The position numbers and the translations under genes were made by a program. A stretch of 6,500 nucleotides of DNA from CAYGWP01 sp964353455 (GTDB lineage Bacteria > Planctomycetota > Phycisphaerae > FEN-1346). The stretch is taken from assembly GCA_964353455.1 (NCBI GenBank), contig CAYGWP010000403.1, positions 1 to 6,500 of the forward strand, read 5' to 3'. Numbering within the stretch: position 1 is the stretch's first letter; every line of letters begins with the position of its first letter. This document shows, in pieces, positions 1 to 6,023 of the stretch. The notes beneath the pieces are model-generated. The model did not search any database and had not been told where the DNA came from. It was given only the letters and a program-made list of their open reading frames with translations.

Positions 1-2
1 AC

Positions 3-455
3 GTAAATAACAACTCGGGCGACGGAATGGTCACGAAATTCGCCAACGGCGTCAGGTTGATTCTCTCCCGCGGCGACAAGTACTGGCACGGGTCCTGCGG
101 CATGAGGTTCGACGGACCCGACGGCTGGGTCTCCGCCGCAGACGGCTACGCCAAGCCCGACGTATCCAACCCCGCCCTGCTGGCCGACCTCAAGAAGGTC
201 ATCCGCGACTACCAGGAACGCACGCAGCGGCCCATGAGCCACATGCGAGACTACCTCAACTGCGTAAAGTCGCGACGCCTGACCGTGGCCAACCCGGAGG
301 TGATGTACCGCAGCATGAGCACCGTCCACGCCGCCAACATCTGCATGTGGCTGAAGCGCGACCTGAAGTACGACCCCGCGAAGGCCGAGTTCATCAACGA
401 CCCCGAGGCCAACCGCCTGCGGTCGCGCGCCATGCGGGCCCCCTGGATCATCTGA
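3..455 (+). CDS. Gfo/Idh/MocA family oxidoreductase, C-terminal part (5' end outside window)
   Basis: This is the last ~150 codons of a gene open to the left edge; the frame runs from base 3, so the internal ATG at 27 is not the true start. The family consists of NAD(P)-dependent oxidoreductases acting on sugars, inositols or sugar acids, with an N-terminal Rossmann fold and a C-terminal alpha/beta domain; only the latter is seen here. Supporting signs are the sheet-domain pattern KFANGVRLIL ... GMRFDGPDGWVSAADG, then a helical segment with RPMSHMRDYLNCVKSRRLT and HAANICMWLKRDLKYDP, and the ending EANRLRSRAMRAPW. That ending is typical of large planctomycete paralogue sets of this family. The catalytic Lys and the nucleotide-binding motif lie outside the window. 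The substrate cannot be told. It precedes the HEAT gene by 30 bases on the same strand, so co-transcription is likely. Confidence 0.88.
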   Translation, partial: VNNNSGDGMVTKFANGVRLILSRGDKYWHGSCGMRFDGPDGWVSAADGYAKPDVSNPALLADLKKVIRDYQERTQRPMSHMRDYLNCVKSRRLTVANPEVMYRSMSTVHAANICMWLKRDLKYDPAKAEFINDPEANRLRSRAMRAPWII

Positions 456-470
456 CAACCAACCAACGCG

Positions 471-475
471 AAAGG
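471..475 (+). promoter_or_regulatory. Ribosome binding site for the HEAT-repeat gene
   Basis: AAAGG lies 10 bases before the ATG at 486 in the 30-base gap after the oxidoreductase stop codon. It supports ATG 486 as the start, which also places a clean signal peptide at the N-terminus. The gap has no room for a promoter, so expression from the upstream operon is likely. Confidence 0.5.
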
Positions 476-485
476 CGGATGCGCC

Positions 486-2471
486 ATGCTCAAGTCAATC
501 ACGAGTCACGTGCTGGTCGCCGCGATCCTGCTGGCGGGCGCCGCGGCCCTTTCCGCGGCGAGGCCCTTGCCACCCGATGAGGTCAAGCCCGAGACCAAGC
601 CCATGACCGTCAAGGAACTCATCGCGGTCATCAAGTCCGATGCCCCGCGGAAGGAAAAGGCCGACGCCTGCCGCGAACTGGCACGCGTCGCCACGCCCGA
701 GGCCGTGCCCGCCCTGGCGGCGCTCCTTCCGAACGAAGAACTCTCGCACATGGCCCGCTACGCGCTGGAGCCGCTGCCCGACCCGTCAGTCGATGCTGCC
801 TTCCGCGATGCGCTGGGGAAACTCAAGGGGCAACCGCTCGTCGGCGTGATCGGCTCCATCGGCGTCCGCCGCGACGCGAAGGCCGCCGGGGCGCTCACCA
901 AGTTCCTCGGCGACTCCGACCCCGACGTGGCCCAGGCCGCAGCCCGGGCACTCGGCAAGATCGGAAACTCCGAGGCCGCCAAGGCCGTCGGCGACGCCCT
1001 TGCCGCCGTCCCCGCGCCGAACCGCGTGGCGTTCTGCGAAGGCCTCTTCCGCTGCGCCGAGTCGCTTGCCGCCGCCGGCAAACGCGATGAGGCCCTCGCC
1101 ATCTACGACCGCATGCGGGCGATGAAAGAGCCGCACCAGGTCCGGGCGGGCGGGCTCCGCGGCGCCGTGCTCATGCGCGGCAAGGACGGACTGCCGCTAT
1201 TGATGGAGGCGATTCGCGGCGACGACTTCGTCATGGTCGAGGCCGCCGCACGCACGGCGATGGAGATGCCTGCCGCCGACGTTGTGCCGCCGATCGCCGC
1301 CGAACTGCCGAAACTGACCGCCGACAAGCAGGTCCTCTTCCTGATGGTCCTCGGCAAACATCGCGATGCGTCCGCCATGCCCGCGGTGCTTGCCGCCGCA
1401 AAGGCCGGCGACAAGGCCGTCCGCATTGCCGCCATCCGCACCACGACGATGATCGGCAGCCCGACCGCCGGCCCGGTGCTCGTCCAGTTGATGGGTGACT
1501 CCGAGACCGACGTCGCCAAGGCCGCGCAGACCGCCTTGGCCGCGCTGCCGGGCGCGGAGGTCGATACCGCCATCGCCACCATGATGAACGACCAGAACCC
1601 GCAGAAGCGCGCCCTGGCCATCGACCTGCTGGGCCAGCGCCGGACCACCAGCGCAATGCCGTCGCTCCTCAAGGCAGCCGAGGATTCCGACGAGCCCGTC
1701 CGCACCGCGAGCATCAAGGTGCTGAGCGACATGGGCGGCGCCGCCGAACTGCCGGCCATGTTGGGGCTGCTTGCGAAGGCCAAGTCCCCCGCGGAAGCGC
1801 AGGCGGTTGAAGGAGCGATCTCCGCAATCTGCCTCCGCCAGACCGACCGCGCGGCCTGCGCCGACAAGGTCCTTGCCGCGCTCGCCCCGTCGCAGGGCCA
1901 AACCAAACTCTCGCTCCTGAAAGTCCTGGCGGCAGTGGGCGGCCCGAAGGCACTCGACGCCGTCCGCAAGGCCGCCGCAGACCCCGCCGCCGACGTAAAG
2001 GACGCCGCACGCCGCGCACTGTGCGAGTGGTCAACCATCGACGCCCTGCCCGACGTGATGGAACTTGCGAAGACCTCGACGGATTCGAAGTTCAAGATCA
2101 TCGCCCTGCGCGGCTACATCCGGCTGGCCTCGATGGCCGACATTCCGCAAGAGAAGCGGCTGGCCTCGCTCAAGGAGGCAATGTCGCTGGCGACCCGCAA
2201 GGAAGAGAAGCGGCTCGTGCTGGCCGCGCTCGGCACTATCGCCACGGCCGATGCGCTGGCCCTCGTCGCTCCGAGCATCGACAGTGCCGACCTGAAGGAA
2301 GAGGCGAGCGTTGCCGCCGTCGCCATCGCCGAGAAGATCGTCCAGAGCCATCCGGCCGAAGTGGCCGATGCCATGAAGCAGGTGGTGAAGGCGACGACCA
2401 ACCCGAAACTCGCCGGCAAAGCCAAGACCCTTCTCGGCCAAGCCGCGCCGAAGAAGGGCGGCAAGAAGTAG
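486..2471 (+). CDS. Secreted HEAT-repeat scaffold protein
   Basis: A 661-residue protein beginning with a Sec-type signal peptide: MLKSITSHV, then a hydrophobic stretch at about residues 9-22, with an AxA-like region near 20-25. The rest is almost entirely alpha-helical repeats. HEAT-type units are clearest at about 61-82 (TPEAVPALAALL), 130-160 (GALTKFLGDSDPDVAQAAAR), 294-317, 327-353 (VLVQLMGDSETDVAKAAQTA), 366-386, 390-415 (LLKAAEDSDEPVRTASIKVL) and 486-512. Residues 189-213 (AGKRDEALAIYDRM) look more like a single TPR helix pair. The tail is lysine-rich (APKKGGKK). No enzymatic motif was seen, so a protein-binding scaffold outside the cytoplasm is the inferred role. Long secreted HEAT proteins are common in planctomycetes beside sugar oxidoreductases and hydrolases. 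The stop codon is 3 bases from the next start, which indicates translational coupling. Confidence 0.9.
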   Translation: MLKSITSHVLVAAILLAGAAALSAARPLPPDEVKPETKPMTVKELIAVIKSDAPRKEKADACRELARVATPEAVPALAALLPNEELSHMARYALEPLPDPSVDAAFRDALGKLKGQPLVGVIGSIGVRRDAKAAGALTKFLGDSDPDVAQAAARALGKIGNSEAAKAVGDALAAVPAPNRVAFCEGLFRCAESLAAAGKRDEALAIYDRMRAMKEPHQVRAGGLRGAVLMRGKDGLPLLMEAIRGDDFVMVEAAARTAMEMPAADVVPPIAAELPKLTADKQVLFLMVLGKHRDASAMPAVLAAAKAGDKAVRIAAIRTTTMIGSPTAGPVLVQLMGDSETDVAKAAQTALAALPGAEVDTAIATMMNDQNPQKRALAIDLLGQRRTTSAMPSLLKAAEDSDEPVRTASIKVLSDMGGAAELPAMLGLLAKAKSPAEAQAVEGAISAICLRQTDRAACADKVLAALAPSQGQTKLSLLKVLAAVGGPKALDAVRKAAADPAADVKDAARRALCEWSTIDALPDVMELAKTSTDSKFKIIALRGYIRLASMADIPQEKRLASLKEAMSLATRKEEKRLVLAALGTIATADALALVAPSIDSADLKEEASVAAVAIAEKIVQSHPAEVADAMKQVVKATTNPKLAGKAKTLLGQAAPKKGGKK

Positions 2472-2474
2472 CCG

Positions 2475-4538
2475 ATGTCGCGCGCTTGGGTATCGCTGGG
2501 TTTCGCGTGCGCCCTTGCCGCCGGTGCGCTCGGCGCCGCCGCGCCTGCGCCGCCGGAGACGCCGCTCGCCGCCATCCCCGACTTCCCCGCCGCGCTCTGC
2601 CGCGCGCAGCCCGTCAATGACATCCGCCAGGCCGTCGTCTATACGATCCAGGAACCCATCGACTCCGATTACGGCGTTGCGGTCGCCCGGAAGGTCGGCT
2701 CTGACGTGGTGGTGCGCGGCTGGTTCAAGTGGCGAAACGCACCTGACTGGAGCCGCCTTGCCCCACTCGTGCCGCAGGTCCACGCCCTCGGGTCGCTCTT
2801 CGGCGGCGGCGTCACGTGCAGCGCACTCTATGACGGAGAGAACGGCCTCTCGGAGGCCCAGGTCCTCGACATGGCCACGCGCGGCCCCGATGGACGCCTA
2901 GTCGATGCCTGGGGCCATCGCGGCGTGCGGCACGGAACGCTCTCGAACCCGGCGTACCTGGAGTACGTCGTCTCGTGGTGCCGGCGGCAGATCGACGCCG
3001 GGGCCGACTACCTCTTCATGGATGAGATAAACGCGGCGCTCCAGGCCGGCGAGGGCTTCGACGATTACTCCGTCCGCGACTTCCGCGATTTCCTCGCCCG
3101 CTCATACGTGACGGGCAAGGGCTGGAAGCCGGATGATGCGCGGTGGCGCGACCAGTTCAAGATCGATCTGGCGGACAAGGCTATCTGCCCCGACGGGACC
3201 GTCGGCACGCTGGATTACCGGGCGTACCTCGCCAAGAATGGACATATCGCCAAGCCTCATGCGCCGCAGAATCCGCTGGCGGGCGAGTGGGCCGCGTTCC
3301 GCCGCGAGCGCGACGACCGCGCGTGGAAATCGATGGCCGACTCCATCCGCGCGTACGCCGCCTCGAGGGGCCGCCGCGTGTTCCTGAGCGGCAACGGCCT
3401 CGCGCGCTACGTTGACCTCCAGGTCCTGGGCGTGTGGGGCCTGTGGCGGGTCCAGGGCGCCGCGATCGACCTTTCGGAGAGCCAACTCGACGACTGGTCC
3501 GCCACGGTCCGCTCGGGGTGGGCCCTGGCCGGGCGGCAGGTGCCCGTCGTCTTCTTCCACGACTGGGGAATGAATGGATTTCCGTGGATGCGCGTCTCGC
3601 CGGCCCAGCGCGAACTCTGGATGCGGACCCGCGGGGCCGAAGTCTATGCCGCCGGCGGATTCTTCGCATTCCCCATCCACGGCCCGTACGGAAACGACGC
3701 CGCCCGCGACGGAACCATCCGCGAGGTCGCACGCCAGACCGCGTTCTACCAGCAGCACCGCGACCTTTACGTGGGCGGCCGCGTCCTGGGCTTCGAGCCG
3801 CTCCAGACGGCCGAGCCGCTTCTCAGCCTTGCGCTCTGGGCACGCGAAAAGCCCCCAGCCCTCATGCTCCACGTCGTCAACCGGCGGGCGGATGGCGAGA
3901 AGCCCGCGCGGCGGGCGAACATCACCGTGCGGATTCCGACCGCCGCCGCACCGAAGGCCGTCCGCATCGTCTCGCCCGACTGGCCCGGCGAGAAACGCGG
4001 CGAGGCGCGCACGGACGGCGGCGCGCTGGCCGTCACGGTCCCGGAACTTGAGGCCTACGCCGTTGCCGTCCTCGACTACGACGCCCTGCCCGCCGTCCGC
4101 TTGGCCGCGCCCCGCATCGTGCCGCAGGGCCAGTGGATAAGGCCAGCGCGAAGCGAGTTCGCCGTGGCGAAGGACGGCACGGTCTCCGACGCCTGGGCGC
4201 TGGAGGCGTTCCTCCAGGGCCGGCTGCACGATGACCTCTCGAACCCGCCCACCTTCCTCATTAACATGCCCGACGGGGGGTCGCTCAGGATGCACGTCCG
4301 CGCGGTTGCCACACTCGGGGCGAAGATCGAGTGCCTCATCGACGGCGCCGCCGCCAAGACCGTTGACCTGCCCGACCTCGACGGCAAGAACGACAGCGCC
4401 GCCCGCGAGTACGACCGGACGCACGAGTTCCCCATCCCTCCCGGCCGCCACCGCGTAACCATCCGCAACACCGGTGGCGACTGGGCCTGCATAGCGTGGT
4501 ACGATTTCCTCGGACGCCTCGAAGACTGGGGCAAGTAG
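2475..4538 (+). CDS. Secreted glycoside-hydrolase-like TIM-barrel protein with C-terminal beta-sandwich
   Basis: A 687-residue protein. The signal peptide covers about residues 1-22 (MSRAWVSLGFACALAAGALG, then AAAPAPP). Residues 45-440 alternate strands and helices like a beta/alpha barrel. DADYLFMDEI-type sequence at about 177-185 (DYLFMDE, acids D183 and E184) sits at a strand end where clan A/D hydrolases carry catalytic acids. RVFLSGNG at about 301-308 and VVFFHDWGMNG at 358-368 look like further strand ends. Residues 460-535 (MLHVVNRRADG ... LEAYAVAVLDY) resemble the beta-domain that closes many barrel hydrolases. Residues 570-687 form a second sandwich, with PGRHRVTIRNTGGDWACIAW recalling carbohydrate-binding or jelly-roll domains. 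I cannot assign a known GH family or a substrate. Action on extracellular or periplasmic polysaccharide is inferred from the secretion signal, the fold and the neighbouring sugar oxidoreductase. No strong Shine-Dalgarno precedes ATG 2475, which fits coupling to the HEAT gene 3 bases upstream. Confidence 0.78.
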   Translation: MSRAWVSLGFACALAAGALGAAAPAPPETPLAAIPDFPAALCRAQPVNDIRQAVVYTIQEPIDSDYGVAVARKVGSDVVVRGWFKWRNAPDWSRLAPLVPQVHALGSLFGGGVTCSALYDGENGLSEAQVLDMATRGPDGRLVDAWGHRGVRHGTLSNPAYLEYVVSWCRRQIDAGADYLFMDEINAALQAGEGFDDYSVRDFRDFLARSYVTGKGWKPDDARWRDQFKIDLADKAICPDGTVGTLDYRAYLAKNGHIAKPHAPQNPLAGEWAAFRRERDDRAWKSMADSIRAYAASRGRRVFLSGNGLARYVDLQVLGVWGLWRVQGAAIDLSESQLDDWSATVRSGWALAGRQVPVVFFHDWGMNGFPWMRVSPAQRELWMRTRGAEVYAAGGFFAFPIHGPYGNDAARDGTIREVARQTAFYQQHRDLYVGGRVLGFEPLQTAEPLLSLALWAREKPPALMLHVVNRRADGEKPARRANITVRIPTAAAPKAVRIVSPDWPGEKRGEARTDGGALAVTVPELEAYAVAVLDYDALPAVRLAAPRIVPQGQWIRPARSEFAVAKDGTVSDAWALEAFLQGRLHDDLSNPPTFLINMPDGGSLRMHVRAVATLGAKIECLIDGAAAKTVDLPDLDGKNDSAAREYDRTHEFPIPPGRHRVTIRNTGGDWACIAWYDFLGRLEDWGK

Positions 4539-4581
4539 CCGCGCCGTCGATTGGCGCGGCGGGTCTCCCGAACCGCCGCGC
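4538..4581 (+). terminator. Two overlapping GC-only hairpins at the end of the saccharolytic operon
   Basis: Arm 4538-4545 pairs with 4553-4560 (GCCGCGCC / GGCGCGGC, 8 bp). Arm 4554-4562 pairs with 4573-4581 (GCGCGGCGG / CCGCCGCGC, 9 bp, 10-base loop). The two share bases 4554-4560, so only one can form fully at a time. The first touches the last base of the stop codon. No U-tract follows, so this is not a classical intrinsic terminator. It could stabilise the mRNA 3' end or assist termination. Confidence 0.45.
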
Positions 4582-4678
4582 GAAAAGACGCCTTCTCGGC
4601 CGGACCACGGGACCTTTGGTAGGGGGGCAGTTTGAGCGGGCCGGGAAGTTTGGTAGTTGACAAACGCGATGGGGCGGT

Positions 4679-4705
4679 GTTTGGTCAACGCCAAACTTTA
4701 TTTTG
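4679..4705 (+). terminator. Probable Rho-independent terminator
   Basis: GTTTGG (4679-4684) pairs with CCAAAC (4691-4696) around a short loop, and the T-rich run TTTATTTTG follows immediately. A further T-G wobble could extend the stem to 7 bp. The hairpin plus T-tail has the right polarity only on the plus strand, so it would end transcription from the upstream operon about 140 bases after its last stop codon. The stem is short and only moderately stable. An upstream segment, TTGACAAAC at 4657-4665, could compete for the left arm. Confidence 0.45.
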
Positions 4706-4826
4706 ACTTTCGGGGGACGGCACCCGGATACTGCATAGTTCTTCGGCTTGATCTTGGGGATGCGGGCAACGATGCTTGAGCGGGCAAGAAGCCAGCGGCA
4801 AGGCCGGGGAATTATTCAGAAAAAAG

Positions 4827-4854
4827 TTGTTTTCGGCCGATTGGGGGTTATGGT
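4827..4854 (+). promoter_or_regulatory. Weak candidate promoter for the two-gene pair
   Basis: TTGTTT (4827-4832) and TATGGT (4849-4854) are separated by 16 bases and preceded by an A-run (4819-4825). Each box matches the sigma-70 consensus only partly. If used, transcription would start near 4861, downstream of ATG 4855, and would favour the GTG start at 4885. An alternative pair is TTGACT (4703-4708) and GATACT (4727-4732) with an 18-base spacer, which would leave ATG 4855 usable. Confidence 0.3.
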
Positions 4855-5346
4855 ATGAGTGGGTGCAGGAGTGGGAGCCGCGCCGTGGGAACGACTGCTG
4901 CCACAAGGCCGCAACCTTTGCGATTGAGTTTCAGCGGCGCGGATGCTCCGGTTATCGTGGAACCCGCAGACGGGGATCGCTTTTTCACCACGGTGCGAGA
5001 GGCGGCGGTTGCCTGTCAGGCCGCAGACAAACAAATCCAGTTCTGGAAACAGATAAGGGATGGCCTATTACCCCTCCTTACTCGTTGGCTACATTCACAC
5101 CGAGCCAAGGTAAGCGGAGCCTATTTGGCGGTGCGCGAGGGCGGCCTTCTGCTACTTGTGGTGAAGGGCGATGCCGCCTATGACCGCACCCTTGAAGACA
5201 AACTGACCGAACTGGATTTGGGGATAGCCCGCAATGACTCGCTAGACTTGATTGCCGTAGACATTACGGCCATTCCCTTGGTCCCCAAAGCCGTTGTGGA
5301 GTCATACTTGGGTTCCGGCGGCATTCTAGCGGAATTCTGTGGCTAG
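4855..5346 (+). CDS. Uncharacterised small alpha/beta protein, first gene of a translationally coupled pair
   Basis: 163 residues from ATG 4855. I do not recognise the family. Residues 1-22 are low-complexity and may not be translated: GTG at 4885 is in frame, has GGGAG 7 bases upstream and would give 153 residues; ATG 4855 has a G-run at 4843-4847. From residue 24 the protein looks genuinely coding: helix FFTTVREAAVACQAADKQI (43-61), FWKQIRDGLLPLLTRWL (63-79), a strand pair YLAVREGGLLLLVVKG (90-105), charged helix YDRTLEDKLTELDLGIA (109-125), and strand LDLIAVDITAIP (130-141). There is no signal peptide or membrane segment, so it is probably cytosolic. The nucleotidyltransferase motif expected of an MntA antitoxin (GSxxxG with DxD) is absent. 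The stop codon overlaps the next start by 8 bases, implying a shared function. Codon use is less GC-biased than in the genes to the left, suggesting transfer. Confidence 0.72.
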   Translation: MSGCRSGSRAVGTTAATRPQPLRLSFSGADAPVIVEPADGDRFFTTVREAAVACQAADKQIQFWKQIRDGLLPLLTRWLHSHRAKVSGAYLAVREGGLLLLVVKGDAAYDRTLEDKLTELDLGIARNDSLDLIAVDITAIPLVPKAVVESYLGSGGILAEFCG

Positions 5347-5743
5347 CCAAGGCGACCACATCCAACTTGCTGACCACAATGCAGATGCAATCGAGCATTT
5401 GCGTGGCGCGAACCCGGCGCTTGCGGACTGGATAACAACGGTGGCTTTTTACAAGGCGGTGCATTTGGTGGAGGCGGTGTTTGACCACGACAAGTTAGGC
5501 CACAGCGGAGATCATAAGCAAAGGGCGGCGTTTCTTAAGTCGAAGAACCGGTACGACACGCTCTTTGAGCACTATCGCCCCCTGAAAAGCGCCTCAGAAA
5601 TCGCACGATACTTGCGTGATGGCGGCGGGAAAAACTACAACACTTTTGACGACTACTTAAGTCCCGCAAGAGTCCAATCAGAAATTCTGGGTCATCGCCT
5701 GAAACAATTGGAGCGGTCGGCCCGGAAACTGCTAGCCCAATAG
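5339..5743 (+). CDS. HEPN-like helical protein, second gene of the coupled pair
   Basis: 134 residues starting at GTG 5339, inside the end of the previous gene (GTGGCTAG carries both the start and the upstream TAG). The protein is all-helical. Its pattern of an N-terminal HxxxAIEHL helix, then WITTVAFYKAVHLVEAVF (31-48), then DHKQRAAFL (58-66) and YDTLFEHYRPLKSASEIARYL (72-92) resembles HEPN-type proteins, in which an aromatic-rich WxxTxxFYxAxHxxEA helix packs against a Y..L...S..ARY helix. The classical HEPN nuclease motif, Arg then 4-6 residues then His, is not evident. H59xxR62 is the most conserved-looking polar pair but has no proven role. HEPN proteins include toxin RNases and regulatory partners, so toxin, adaptor or inactive relative all remain open. 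No signal peptide is present. A perfect hairpin covers the stop codon. Confidence 0.7.
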   Translation: MASQGDHIQLADHNADAIEHLRGANPALADWITTVAFYKAVHLVEAVFDHDKLGHSGDHKQRAAFLKSKNRYDTLFEHYRPLKSASEIARYLRDGGGKNYNTFDDYLSPARVQSEILGHRLKQLERSARKLLAQ

Positions 5744-5754
5744 CGGTATTGGGT
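5735..5754 (+). terminator. Perfect hairpin across the stop codon of the HEPN-like gene
   Basis: CCCAATA (5736-5742) and TATTGGG (5747-5753) form a perfect 7-bp stem with the four-base loop GCGG, extendable by one G-T pair. The stem contains the first two bases of the stop codon TAG (5741-5743) and the loop begins with the third. No T-run follows, so it is terminator-like only in structure and could instead be a 3' mRNA stabiliser. Confidence 0.5.
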
Positions 5755-5875
5755 CACTCTCGGTAAAAAGGGTCGCACGGCCCCGCCCTTAGTCTTGGCG
5801 GGACCGTGCTTGCTCCGCGTATCCAGGAAGCACGGTCACGCAACGGCGCGTGGCCGTGCCTCCCGCAAGAGTGAC
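5753..5875. repeat. Structured intergenic element built from nested GCACGG/CCGTGC inverted repeats
   Basis: An outer 8-bp stem, GTCACTCT (5753-5760) with AGAGTGAC (5868-5875), encloses two hairpins. Hairpin A pairs 5775-5787 with 5797-5809 (13 bp, one mismatch, 9-base loop). Hairpin B pairs 5830-5840 with 5849-5859 (11 bp including one G-T, 8-base loop). Both use the same core, so four copies of GCACGG or CCGTGC alternate in orientation. An alternative fold pairs GACCGTGCTT (5802-5811) with AAGCACGGTC (5828-5837) and 5775-5782 with 5852-5859, which excludes A and B. The architecture recalls REP/BIME elements or a small non-autonomous mobile element; a structured RNA is also possible. No reading frame is seen. 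Confidence 0.7.
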
Positions 5876-5923
5876 GCAGTAGGGGCCGACAACACGCGGG
5901 CTGGCGATGCGGCAACGCCGATA
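5876..5923. other. Short spacer with no recognisable gene
   Basis: The stretch between the structured repeat and the end of the minus-strand remnant frame carries no gene. Together with the repeat it makes the gap between the last plus-strand stop (5743) and the transglutaminase-like gene's stop (6024) 280 bases long. Confidence 0.5.
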
Positions 5924-6007
5924 CTATAATCCCCCGGCGATATTCTTGCCGTCAACCACAAGGAGCACGCGGCGGGTCATCTCGGTCGAGTCTTTCGGGG
6001 AACGCAA
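5924..6007 (-). pseudogene. Possible 5' remnant of a lost gene, or a 27-residue peptide
   Basis: On the minus strand a frame starts at TTG 6007 with AGGAG (6014-6018) 6 bases upstream, and ends at TAG 5926-5924 after 27 residues (MRSPKDSTEM, then TRRVLLVVDGKNIAGGL). An ATG at 5980 within it is an alternative start. It begins 16 bases after the stop of the transglutaminase-like gene, the usual spacing for a next operon gene. The well-placed ribosome site in front of so short a frame suggests that the rest of the gene was lost, perhaps when the neighbouring low-GC segment or repeat arrived. I do not recognise the peptide, and chance remains a real alternative. Confidence 0.3.
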
Positions 6008-6013
6008 TGGTTT

Positions 6014-6018
6014 CTCCT
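6014..6018 (-). promoter_or_regulatory. Ribosome binding site downstream of the transglutaminase-like gene
   Basis: AGGAG on the minus strand (within GAGGAG) sits just after the TAG at 6026-6024 and 6 bases before TTG 6007. It is the strongest Shine-Dalgarno match in the window, yet it leads only into the 27-residue frame. Confidence 0.4.
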
Positions 6019-6023
6019 CTTAC

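Larger units (their letters stand above)
4539..4854. other. Gene-poor spacer of 316 bases between the saccharolytic operon and the two-gene pair
   Basis: I found no convincing gene here. A plus-strand frame opening at TTG 4776 runs to 5183 but overlaps the better-supported gene at 4855 in another frame and decays into arginine- and serine-rich translation. The spacer contains the paired GC hairpins, three spaced copies of TTTGGT (4615, 4649, 4680; the first two extend to TTTGGTAG), a terminator-like hairpin at 4679-4705 and a candidate promoter near 4827. Base composition turns more AT-rich from about 4690 onward, which may mark the left junction of an inserted segment. Confidence 0.6.

Noticed and set aside
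1103..2101. Long minus-strand open frame (332 codons) opposite the HEAT gene
   Set aside because: It is a mirror of the high-GC codon pattern: the plus-strand frame has a signal peptide and HEAT repeats, whereas this one is Ala/Ser/Arg-rich without domain-like order.
3102..4694. Very long minus-strand open frame (530 codons) opposite the hydrolase-like gene
   Set aside because: It is longer than many real genes but is explained by the absence of stop codons opposite GC-rich codons. Its translation is Arg/Gly/Val/Ala-rich with no recognisable motif, and it runs through the terminal hairpins.
4776..5183. Plus-strand frame starting at TTG 4776, overlapping the start of the two-gene pair
   Set aside because: Its first 35 or so codons look plausible, but the rest is Arg/Gly/Ser-rich and out of frame with the gene at 4855, whose frame has orderly helices and strands and is coupled to the next gene.
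5753..5875. Possible CRISPR repeats or tRNA-like cloverleaf
   Set aside because: The repeated cores alternate in orientation with irregular spacing and no spacers, and no tRNA consensus (TTCGA arm, anticodon loop context, CCA) is present.
5925..5930. Exact TATAAT on the plus strand
   Set aside because: The -35 position 17 bases upstream (TGGCGA) is poor, no plus-strand gene follows, and the bases coincide with the end of the minus-strand stub. An antisense promoter cannot be excluded but is not supported.
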